Below, piece by piece: positions 1-8,500 of a stretch of 64,000 nt of DNA. A program made the translations under genes and the position numbers. Location of the stretch: positions 3,410,001 to 3,474,000 of the forward strand of contig JAVTVJ010000068.1 in the NCBI GenBank assembly GCA_034509425.1, given 5' to 3'. How positions within the stretch are numbered: the stretch's first letter is position 1; each line of letters opens with the position of its first letter. Source of the DNA: Eopsaltria australis. Lineage: Eukaryota; Chordata; Aves; Passeriformes; Petroicidae. Under the pieces are notes generated by a model. The model made no database searches. It had not been told where the DNA came from and was given only the letters and a program-made list of their open reading frames with translations.

Positions 1-3000
1 CCAATGCTTAAGGCGTATGAGAAATGAGTTTAAAACCCCTCTAGCAGAAGAGGAATTCTACCCATGCTACTCAGAAAGGCTGTATAAAATTTCTGCTGCA
101 TTGTGAAACAAATCCTAGAGGCAATATAACCCTACTATTCTGTGTATTCGATTCAGTTGCATCCACATAAGTTTCTGGTGCTATATCAAATGCCCAAGGT
201 TATTCTGCATCCTTCCCAGGTGGTATTCCAGAAATGTCCAAATCTCTCAGGGATTATTTATCAAATTGGTTCCCATGTGGATGTCACAAATATCAACAGA
301 CATATAAAATGGTGATGAAATAATTAAATACTATCTCCTTATCTTTTGAGATTAGACTGCTGCAGTTATCTAACAATAGAACAGTTTTATGGACATATGT
401 TCTTCATTGGGATGAGGAAGGAAACAGTCTTGTCCCAAACCTCGGAACCAGTTTTGTTAAGTTTCACCAGAGCTGGGAGTTTCATGGGACAAGAGGGTAC
501 AAAACCAGAATCATCAGTGCTGCACAGTCTTCTGAGGTATAAATCAAAGCAAGCTAAAACCTGACTCAAAACAATCCCCTGGGAGTCAAAGTTGAGACAA
601 ACTCTCATTGAGGACTGTGAATTTTAGGCTGTTTCATTCATTTAAGGGCAAATCATGCCTAGTTATACATACATCACATGCCCAGGAGAGCACCCAGAAA
701 CAGTCAGGAAGCTGTTACTGAGAAGGTTAAATTTTAAGTACACCCTTATTTCTTTCCATAAAAATATTACCTTTTTTTCAGAAGCTGACTTCTTTCACTT
801 TCTTATATTAACTTTTAAGGACAAAGAACCTAATTCTGAGTACATTAAAGGAGGTGTGAATGAGAAATAATTTCACGGGGTTGAATTTTGTTTCACTTAC
901 ACATCAAAGTCACAATTTTTTCTGAAGGTCTTGCTCTTGGGTTCACATTCAATTGAACACATGTAGCCTTTGAAATACAGAGGAGCTGAATAAGCCTTTT
1001 AAGCAAATCCAGAAATTACTGAAAGGGTCATTAGACTACATCAGGGCTCAAAAAATTATTTTTTTTTACGTGGAGAAATTCTAAATTACTAAAATTAATA
1101 CAAGATGTTCACAGGGTTCTCTAGTCACAACATAATGAGTCATACACTCCAGCAACTCGGCTGGTGTGTCTAACTTAACTGCCCTTCATTACTGTGACAC
1201 CGTTATTATAGATAATTGTAACAAGACATCCAGATTGGCACCAGTGTTTGCTGCAGATAAGAATTTCAGCTGATCAGTTAGATATGCTTCAAAGAGCATA
1301 ATTGCTGCCCTAGGGTTACTTTAATCTCCACATTTTTGTGTATATGAAACATGCCATAACTGTCTTTTCGCTTCTGCTGTGTGAAATGTGTAAGTCATTT
1401 CAGTTTAGAGTACATTTCACATGTATATGGCACCAGATTGAAATGTCTCTGAAATTCCATAGCATTAAAGGAAACATGTTCTCCTCAGTCACTTAATCCC
1501 TGAGCTGGATTCTCAGTATCTTCACCACTTTTTGCAGGGCAAGTTAGCCTTTTGAGAAGTGGCTGGAGGGAGGCCTGGGCAGTAGCTCACAACTCCTGAT
1601 ATTTAATATTCCCTTGTGAGGGAAATTACACTGCAAATGTGAGTGGTAGCTAGATGGGAGAAGAATATAAGAGCAACCTGGGTTTGGCAGTTCCGGTAGG
1701 GGAGGAGCAACATGGACTAAGATGACTGAAAAGGGGCTGATTCAAGCTTTGTCATCAGGAAAGCAGAATGTTTCTGATTCAAGCATAAGGGATAAATATA
1801 TTGTTTGATTTTGACCCAGTGCCAAACGGAGAGGTTTTGTTGGTTTTCATTCAACAAAAGGTTTCCCTTTCCCTCAGTGTTACTGAGTGATACTGTTTGC
1901 ACACTAAGCAACAACTCCAAAGAGTTACATGAACAGTCCTGTACATCATTTCACACAATAAATAACCCTGCTAATGTCACCTGTGGGCACTGGGCTTTGG
2001 CTACCAAAGGGCCTGACTTTCTTCCTCAAAAAAGAAAAATCACAGAATCTTTGTGTCCAGGAGGCCAAGGCCTACTCACCTGGCTTGTGGCAGAATTACA
2101 AAGCCCAGTGAATAAAACTGCCATTCTGCCCCTCAATACCAAGCGAGCATTGCATGAAGGCACCCCTTAATGTGCCCCTTGGGGGGCTGGCATCAGCCTT
2201 CACATCCCTGTGGGGACAGCTACAGAGATTACAAGACCTTTTTGCCCCTCCACATCCCATTGAAAGCTGCCCTTTTCTTCCTGGTGCTTCCTCTGCTGAG
2301 GATGTCAATGGAACCAGAAAGAGGAGAACACCAATTCCTTGTTTCTTTATGTCTGCAGCCTGCACCATCATGCAGAACTAAGTACTTTCTGAAAAGTATG
2401 TTGGATGGCTGTTCTTATCAGTAGGAGGCTTGCGAACAACAGAGGAAATTGTATTGGATAGTAAATCAAAGTTTCAGAATTCTTTATTTCAGTCCCATTG
2501 CTCTTCAGTGAGTTCCACTTTGTTTTTTCAGAGTGCCACCAGCTTAGTGCTGTTTGTTTTGCCTCGTTTCTCTTTCTGCCTTTCTTTGCCTGCTTGGTTT
2601 CTTTCATAGTGTCTCTCTTTACCCATGCAGCTCTCAGCCAAACACCTTCCTTTGATTTTTTTCCCAATCCAGGTGCTAAAACAATTCTTGATTAAGTTAT
2701 GAAGGCTGGTTGTGAAATGTCATTGTAAGGTCTTGCTCCAGTTTGGTTTCAGCCCTGTCAGAGCTTTGTCTTAAAGGGCAGGAACATTTTTCCCTGCAGG
2801 AAACGGGAATTGCAGACCATTGCAGTGTGTGCCATGGATCCCAGAGGGGAATTACCAAGGCTCCTGGGGTGCTGGTTCTGCTATGGCTCCCAGGGGAGCT
2901 GTGTAGGTGCAGGTGACAAGGTCCCCAGGCTGTGTGGGCTCCCAGAGCAGACAGCAAAGGTCTCTTTGCTGGACATTTTCAAGCACATTCCCAGCTCAAA

Positions 3001-3035
3001 GCAGATGGAAGAAGAAAAGGGAAGTGAGGAGCTGA
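1..3035. other. Gene-free anonymous sequence
   Basis: AT-rich non-coding sequence. The open frames here are short, overlap each other on both strands and show no recognisable domain or repeated motif. No repeat family was recognised before about 3.03 kb. The 2.1-2.4 kb stretch is somewhat richer in GC and opens several frames at once, which is the expected effect of base composition rather than evidence for a gene. Confidence 0.6.
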
Positions 3036-3085
3036 CAGAATCACGGAATGCTTGTGGCTGGAAGGGACCCGGCCCAGATGTCACC
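3036..3085 (-). mobile_element. CR1 LINE 3'-end fragment (antisense)
   Basis: The plus strand reads CAGAATCACGGAATGCTTGT followed by GGCTGGAAGGGACC. This is the reverse complement of the avian CR1 3' tail. Only about 50 bp remain, so subfamily and true limits cannot be set. Confidence 0.55.
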
Positions 3086-3160
3086 ATTCCATCAGGGAGG
3101 GTTGTCTCTGCCCAAATGAAGGTGCAAATGAGACCATATGAGGACATATGAAGAAAGAGG

Positions 3161-3196
3161 TCTCAGAGAGAATGAGAGCGAGAGAGAGAGAAGAGA
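3161..3196. repeat. (GA)n-rich simple repeat
   Basis: A purine-only run of GAGA units with interruptions (GAGAATGAGAGCGAGAGAG). It sits between two CR1 tail fragments of opposite orientation. Confidence 0.7.
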
Positions 3197-3200
3197 ATCA

Positions 3201-3250
3201 ATTGGAATTAGATGATCTTTAAGACCCTTTCCTTCATTCAGTGATTCTAG
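3201..3250 (+). mobile_element. CR1 LINE 3'-end fragment (sense)
   Basis: TTAGATGATCTTTAAGACCC, then a CCTTCATTCAGTGATTCTAG stretch, matches the last 50 bp of avian CR1 (GATGATCTTTAAGGTCCC ... ATTCTATG). It ends where the triplet microsatellite region begins, which is common because CR1 tails seed microsatellites. Confidence 0.55.
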
Positions 3251-3280
3251 AAGATGTGTGGATATGTATTTTAATTTGAC

Positions 3281-3610
3281 TTTATTATTACTACCACTAC
3301 TACAATTTCATCTTCTTTTTCATCATCATCTTCTTCTTCTTCTACATCTTCTTCTAATTCTAATTCAACTTATTATTCCTATTCTTTTTCTTCTTATTAT
3401 TACTAACTACTATTTCTTCCTCTTCAACATCTTCTTCTTCTTTACTACTACTATTTCTTCTACTTCTTTATCTTCTTATTCATAGTCTTGCTTTTATTAT
3501 TGTTATTTAACTCAGTATTCTTATTGCTATACTTTTGCTTCTTATTATTTACTTCTACTATTTCTTCATCATCTTATTCTTATTCCTATTCTTATTATTC
3601 TTTTTTTTTG
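3281..3610. repeat. Imperfect TTC/TTA/TCA triplet microsatellite
   Basis: About 330 bp built almost wholly from TTA, TTC, TCA, TCT and CTA triplets, with very few G residues on the plus strand (A/G-rich on the minus strand). It is bounded by a CR1 tail on the left and a GC-rich patch on the right. The minus strand leaves the GC-rich patch through AAACAAAAAAAAAGAATAAT, so the array could have grown from a poly(A) tail. The leucine- and phenylalanine-rich open frames inside it are products of the triplet pattern and not genes. Confidence 0.9.
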
Positions 3611-3709
3611 TTTCCAGGTGAAGGCAGCCCATGTGGCTCCCTCAGGACGCTGGCCAGGCTCTGTGCCAGCCGCCATCTGCAGGGCCCAGGCTGGTGCTGG
3701 CAGTGGGCT

Positions 3710-4387
3710 CTAATCCTCGGGCAGTGGTGCCAGGCAGGGCCAAGGGCAGCAGAAGAGGCTGCACACACCCCACAGAACCAACCTGACACGGGACGGACGC
3801 TTCCTGTGGGGATCCTTGGCTTGCAGCTGGGGAGCTGAGGGGCTGGAGCAGCAGTGCAGGGCAGGGACCGGGTTGTGGGGAGGCCAGGCACAGAACGGCA
3901 CTTGGGGACACGGCTCAAATGCCTGGCGCTCAGCCCAGGTCTCCCAAGGGACAGGCACTGGGAGCCTGTCCTCTGCAAAGTGTTCCAGTCTTTGCTCCCT
4001 GTCTTGTTCAGACAGCTCGAGGTCACTCAGTGTGTCCCAGTCATCCTCCTCCCGCAGCAAGGGCTTGACTCCAACGCTCTGGACACTCACGTGTTCCCAA
4101 TTGTCCTGAGAGAGCTTGTTGTCACTGTCATCTTCCCAGCTGAACTGGACAGACTGTCTGTTACCATTCCCTTTGGAGAACTCTTGGCCAACAGTGTCTT
4201 CCTCTTTGGAAACCTCTTGGCCAATAGATTCTTCCCAGTCAGATGGCTCATTGTAGCCTTCAACTTCTCTGAGGGAATACAGGCCTGCTTCATTGTGTTC
4301 TTCCCAGTCAGAAAGTTGTTGGTCTTCCAGCCAGCTAGGCAAGAGCCTAGGTGGCTGGGGGATGGGGTTGGCCTTGTCCTGCTCCAT
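3710..4387 (-). CDS. Unrecognised 225-residue protein with six Trp-acidic motifs and a C-terminal hydrophobic segment
   Basis: I do not recognise this family. The frame encodes 225 residues. Residues 1-155 are hydrophilic and acidic and carry repeated tryptophans followed by acidic residues: SDWEE at about 26-30, SDWEES at 49-54, SWEDD at 83-87, NWEH at 96-99, DDWDT at 115-119 and WET at 148-150. Residues 158-190 are rich in Pro and Cys. A basic stretch (HRKRPSR, about 194-200) precedes a hydrophobic segment (about 201-222, LVLWGVCSLFCC core), which fits a tail anchor. The C terminus is LPED and TAG. Codon choice looks normal for a vertebrate gene. The frame is open for 39 more codons upstream to a TGA near 4505, and a QDKA.P motif occurs both there and just after the chosen Met, so the true start is unsure. 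Similarity to W-acidic kinesin light chain ligands is inference. A retrocopy, pseudogene or exon of a larger gene are all possible. A 259-residue frame on the opposite strand is best read as the mirror of Glu/Asp codons. Confidence 0.5.
   Translation of the reverse strand: MEQDKANPIPQPPRLLPSWLEDQQLSDWEEHNEAGLYSLREVEGYNEPSDWEESIGQEVSKEEDTVGQEFSKGNGNRQSVQFSWEDDSDNKLSQDNWEHVSVQSVGVKPLLREEDDWDTLSDLELSEQDREQRLEHFAEDRLPVPVPWETWAERQAFEPCPQVPFCAWPPHNPVPALHCCSSPSAPQLQAKDPHRKRPSRVRLVLWGVCSLFCCPWPCLAPLPED
4169..4233. repeat. Internal tandem duplication (about 33 bp x2) inside the Trp-acidic frame
   Basis: Two adjacent copies share CTTTGGA, CTCTTGGCCAA and a TCTT end. In the minus-strand frame they encode the paired segments GQEVSKEED and GQEFSKGNG. 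A further shared segment, TTCTTCCCAGTCAGA, occurs at about 4231 and 4301 and encodes the two SDWEE motifs. The protein therefore seems to have grown by local duplication. Confidence 0.7.
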
Positions 4388-5375
4388 CTCGCACGTCCTC
4401 TGGTGCAGAGGGGTCCCAGGAGCTGCTTTGTCCTGAGAGAGCAGCTCTCCTGGGACTGGGCACCCAGGGCTCTGTGCCCCATTGACACTCTTCCGTCAGG
4501 GCGGGGCTCTGCCATGTCACAAGGGACCACAACATCCCGCATCACCCAGGGCCCTGACACAACATGCCTGTATCACAAAGTTCACTTCCAGCTGAACCCA
4601 CTGGGAGTGCTATGGAGCATCCTCCAGCCTTGAGGACTTGTACCCAGAGCCCTGTGAGGCTTTGAACACGGCCCCACACAACAGCCCAAGCCTGACACTG
4701 CAGAGTCCTGGCTTTGGAGGGCACGAGCAATTGGCCAGATGGATGCAGCCAGGGAGCTGTGGGCAGTGGCTCCATGTCCACGTGCAGGCTGGGGATCAGG
4801 GGTGGCCCTCAGGCTCTCCCTCCACACTGGCAGCAGAAGGGGGTGTGGGTGAGCAGCTGGGAGCACAGCTCTGGGGTTGCACTGCCTGTTAGCAATGGCA
4901 ACACACCAGCGCCATCCCACACAGGGAGCATCTCTTGGGATAGTGTGGGGGTCTGCTCTGCCACTGCTGGGGACAGGAGATCACCTGGGCATAGAGGATC
5001 ACTGAGCACCAAGACATCCAGAAGTGCCTCTTGTTCTCACTTCATGTTCTTGCCACAGCCAGAGCTGGCTGTGAATGTGGAGGGAAGAAAGAAAATGTCC
5101 AGTGAAGGAAGCAAAAGGTTTTGATACCAAGTGGGAAAGCTACATGGAGGCTGGAACTCACTATGGAGGCCAGGAAAGAGAGATGGAAGATTTCAGTCCT
5201 CTTAACTGATACTGAAAGCTACCCAAAGAAATAAAAGCTATGTTGGCAAAATGTGAGATGCTGTGATTGTATTTGATATGAGACAAACGAAGGAGAGACA
5301 AGATCAAGCATTTAGGCGCATAACTTGTGATGCTTAAACCCTGAAAGTGAGCTGCAGCTTGCTTGGCACCAGTGG
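4388..5375. other. GC-rich tail of the patch, no gene assigned
   Basis: From about 4.4 to 5.0 kb the sequence stays GC-rich and then falls to background before the 680-bp block starts. Several overlapping frames are open on both strands, which GC-rich sequence gives by itself. A 62-codon minus frame (about 4347-4535) also contains Trp-rich motifs (QWGTEPW, SSWDPS) and lies one frame off the 225-residue frame. It could be the original N-terminal coding part separated by a frameshift, but this is not proven. Confidence 0.4.
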
Positions 5376-6055
5376 CCCACTGAGTTAAACACCAAAACGC
5401 AGTTGTATCACTGAGATGCCTTGGTGTGTTACATCCTAAACATGCTTGTCTTTCTCCATTGCACAACGAAGAAGTGAGAAGCATACACTGCTTCCATGAC
5501 TGGTGTTTTATTGACAATACAGCCTTACAGAAAGCTCCAAAAATAATTGCAGAGAAATTTACTTTCCCTGCATGTAATAGGTCACTATGGTAACTTGTTT
5601 CTGACTTGCTGCAGTAGTCCTCTGTTGGAGGAAAGTCAACAAGCTCACATTTATTTCTAGTGATCAATGTAAAAAACAATCTTGAGACTGAGTCTGCCTA
5701 ACATATTAGCAAGTTTTTACCAATCCAAAGCCCATTCATTTGTGCATCTCTAGATCTTCAAATACAGGGAATTGCAAAAAACAGAAGGCATTTATTGCTT
5801 TATCCATCATACAGGTGTAGCAGGTGTTTTCCTTCATGACTGTACACCAGTTGGCTGCATTTGGCTACATCCAGCAACTATGTGCTGCTGCACTTGTGAA
5901 TGTGGGTTTCAGCAAAACAGAACAAGTTTTAGGGAACCATTTGAACCATCTTTGGTTGGACAATTAGTAAGATGAATACGTGGAAACAGGAAAACTATAA
6001 AAGTGTAGGTAATTTTATATCAAATATTAAACTGATTACTCAGGTTTGGGACTTT
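5376..6055. repeat. 680-bp duplicated block, copy A
   Basis: Aligned without any indel to 32664-33343 at a constant offset of 27288 bp. I counted about 15 differences by eye, five of them in the first 25 bp, giving roughly 98% identity. Most differences are transitions, some at CpG/TpG sites. No terminal inverted repeats, poly(A) tail or flanking target duplications were seen. Open frames at 5381-5679 (minus) and 5772-5975 (plus) are kept in both copies simply because the copies are nearly identical, and neither resembles a known protein. It could be a recent segmental copy or an unclassified interspersed repeat. Confidence 0.85.
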
Positions 6056-6364
6056 GCTGGATTTTGCTCTGTGGCTGGAAAGTCTAATGCAATATATGTT
6101 CACATGTGTTAACAGCTTAGATCTTCAGGCAGTTTTGTGCCATTTTTCCACGAGGCAGCTGGCTTGGAGGGTATTCTCAGTATGGCATCATATGACAGAC
6201 AAGAGAGAAACTTTTGTTTTCATTTTTGATTGCCTTTTTTTTTCCAAATATCTAAAATGAAAGCAAGTTGTCTGGAAAGCACAGATCGGCTAATTGCCTC
6301 TCAATATGTCATCTGTTTTCTCAGAGCATAACAAATATGCTTTTTTAAAGTGAGAAATATGAAT

Positions 6365-6409
6365 ATAGTACCATAATGTTGTCAGAAATAGTACCATAAT
6401 GGTGACAGA
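6365..6409. repeat. Tandem duplication, 23-bp unit x2
   Basis: ATAGTACCATAATG is followed by TTGTCAGA in the first copy and GTGACAGA in the second. Two adjacent units, with two mismatches. Confidence 0.85.
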
Positions 6410-7075
6410 CAGTGGGACATGGGTTTAGGGGGAGTCCCAGATCTCTAACAAGCATCATAAATTTCAGGCTGTGATCAGTCTTCTGGGGTCTGAGTACACA
6501 AAACTATCTTTGAAACTAAGGACAGATCTGGTAAAAGAACTGAGAGATAAACTGAGAGTCCTTGAACATGGCCTTTCTAACTTCTGTGTGACCTTCCTGT
6601 CTCAGCTTGAGGCAAAGTCCTGGTTGTGCAGTAAAGAGCTACAACCAGGGTGGTTTACATGTGTACCTGCACACCCCACATGTGCTGTGTCAGCTCCCAG
6701 GTGCAGCACAGCAAGAGGACTTCTGTGTCCACTGTGGAATGGGTTCCTATGGCTTCCAGCTGCAGAGTTGGACCATTCAGTGCTGCCTTGGACATCGCTC
6801 ACAGTGGTCTCAGTGTGTCCAGTCTTGTCCATCTGAGTGGGGAACCAAGCCCAGACTCTAGGACACTCCTCGTAGAAGATGCACCTAATCTCTTTCTGTA
6901 CAGCAAAGAAGTTTCAATTCACAAATATTTCAGGAAATAAAACCCAAACAAACAAGCAACAGCAACAAGAACAAAACCCAAACCCAACAGGTCTCTCTCA
7001 GCTAACTCAGTGTTTGTTCTGATTAGTAAAGAAACTCTCATTGCTCAAGCTGAGGTTTAATTCCCTTTTCATACC

Positions 7076-7144
7076 TGTTTTTATCTATTCAGTGCCATTC
7101 TTTGCATAGATGTTTTTATCTATTCAGTGCCCTTCTTTCCATGG
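7076..7144. repeat. Tandem duplication, 35-bp unit x2
   Basis: Both units begin TGTTTTTATCTATTCAGTGC and continue with a CTTCTTTGC/CTTCTTTCC-type segment. The two copies differ at only a few positions. Confidence 0.85.
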
Positions 7145-8334
7145 CTAGCCTAGGATGCCCTTGCAGCATCACAGTTCACTTGTTTTTAGGGTCCTTATGT
7201 GCATCTGCATAAGTATTTCAAGGGTATTCACTTCCAGTGGAGTCATTTATCTGCTACATTACACATCAATAAATGCTGAAAAAGCCAATTTAACATTAGT
7301 TTGGCTGACCCTTAAAAACAGACTGCCTCTACTTTGTAAGACATGAAAAGAAAATTATCTGAAATAAATGACTTGCAGGAAAAGGTTTGGAACAGACCAG
7401 ACCACTTGTGGCAGTTTTCATCCTGAGGGATGTCTGTCAGTTGCCTTACAGATTATGTGCTTTTAGAAAGAAAAAAATATTTGGCACTAGGATTCAAGTT
7501 ACAAGCTCTGAGCTGAAAAAAAAATCCAATAGCACAAAAAAACATCGAAGCAAAAGCCATGAATTAATTGCAGCAAGAAAAGCAGGCTATAGACATAAAG
7601 ACTTCTCTTTTACTAGTGTGTTACAAAATACAGTAATGGAAGACTTTAGATAAAGTTGTGGAAGAGATTATATTTTTATTGTGTGTTAGTGCAGGATTGG
7701 CAAAATAGGATTTAATCTATGGTATATACTCAGAGATTGCATCTAGACTCATCCTCTAGGAAGTCTTATAGGGTCCTAGTCCTCTTATTTTCCAGGTCAA
7801 GGAATTGGTAGAAGTAATTTTAACATTCTTCTGCCCTGTTTGCCAGGGCTACTTTTTCCTGGAAATATAGGTGCAAGGAGGAAAGGGTTGCAGAACAAAG
7901 ATAGATAGGATCTGGATGAGTCCTGGACATGTCTTTTCATCATGGATTAACCTTAATGTACACTCAGCTGTACAGAAATACAGACCTCCACTGCATATGG
8001 AGTTAGAAAAACATGAATTTCCAAGGGCTGTACTGAATAGGCATTAAATAGCAAAAAATTCAGTAATACAAAAAAATCTACTCTGGAATTTCAGGAAATA
8101 CCAATCCATGGAAGGGGACAGAAGGTCAGGCTTGCACTTTTGCAGGGCTAGTAAACTACTTTGAGGGATAAGACAGGGGTAGGACGTGTACTGCTACAGC
8201 AACATAAGGCAAGTAAATCCTGTGTCCCATGACTTTTAATATAAAGCTCCTGTAGACTGAAGGCAAGCATTTCAGATGGAGATCCTTCTCAGAAGGAGTC
8301 TAGAGAGCCATGGCTTGGAAGAAATTTCTGTGGC

Positions 8335-8500
8335 ATAGGTACAAAACTCTATTTACGGACTAATCCTCAGTGGTACAGTATTAATACATGGCAGCAGTGG
8401 CCTAATCTTGTTTTGGACCTAGTACTTTTTAATACTTTGACTTATGGCTTGAAAGACGAAGGATAATGTGTATTAAATCTACAGATGGTAACAATTTGTG
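8335..8500 (+). mobile_element. Ancient CR1-type LINE ORF2 fragment
   Basis: The order TTTACGGACTAATCCTCAGT, GGTACAGTATTAA, TTTTGGACCTAGTACTTTTT, AATACTTTGAC and AAATCTACAGATGGTAACAA follows the reverse-transcriptase part of old amniote CR1 elements, where the codons for the catalytic YADD-like motif are preceded by a '(G/T)GACCT.GT.CTTTTTAAT' segment. The frame is broken by substitutions and indels. Ends are approximate. Confidence 0.55.

Larger units (their letters stand above)
6056..8334. other. Gene-free anonymous sequence with two small tandem duplications
   Basis: No convincing coding frame. A degenerate AAC/AAACC-rich run lies near 6939-6990. Two short tandem duplications are listed separately. 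A Lys-rich 88-codon frame near 7.4-7.65 kb is best explained by A-rich sequence. Confidence 0.55.

Noticed and set aside
3258..3838. Leu/Phe/Ser-rich plus-strand frames over the microsatellite
   Set aside because: They arise directly from TTA/TTC/TCA triplets and carry no other information.
4087..4560. 157-codon minus frame overlapping the Trp-acidic frame
   Set aside because: It lies one frame off and its Lys/Ser-rich repeats merely mirror the DNA duplication. Its N-terminal part may still matter if a frameshift occurred.
3854..4633. 259-codon plus-strand frame, longer than the chosen minus frame
   Set aside because: It is the antisense of Glu/Asp-rich codons, which become Leu/Phe/Val and seldom create stops. 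The minus frame has ordered motifs and normal codon use. Transcript data could still reverse this.
5381..5679. Minus-strand frame shared by both 680-bp copies as evidence for a conserved gene
   Set aside because: The two copies are about 98% identical over all their length, so the frame is kept by recency and not by selection. No known protein is resembled.
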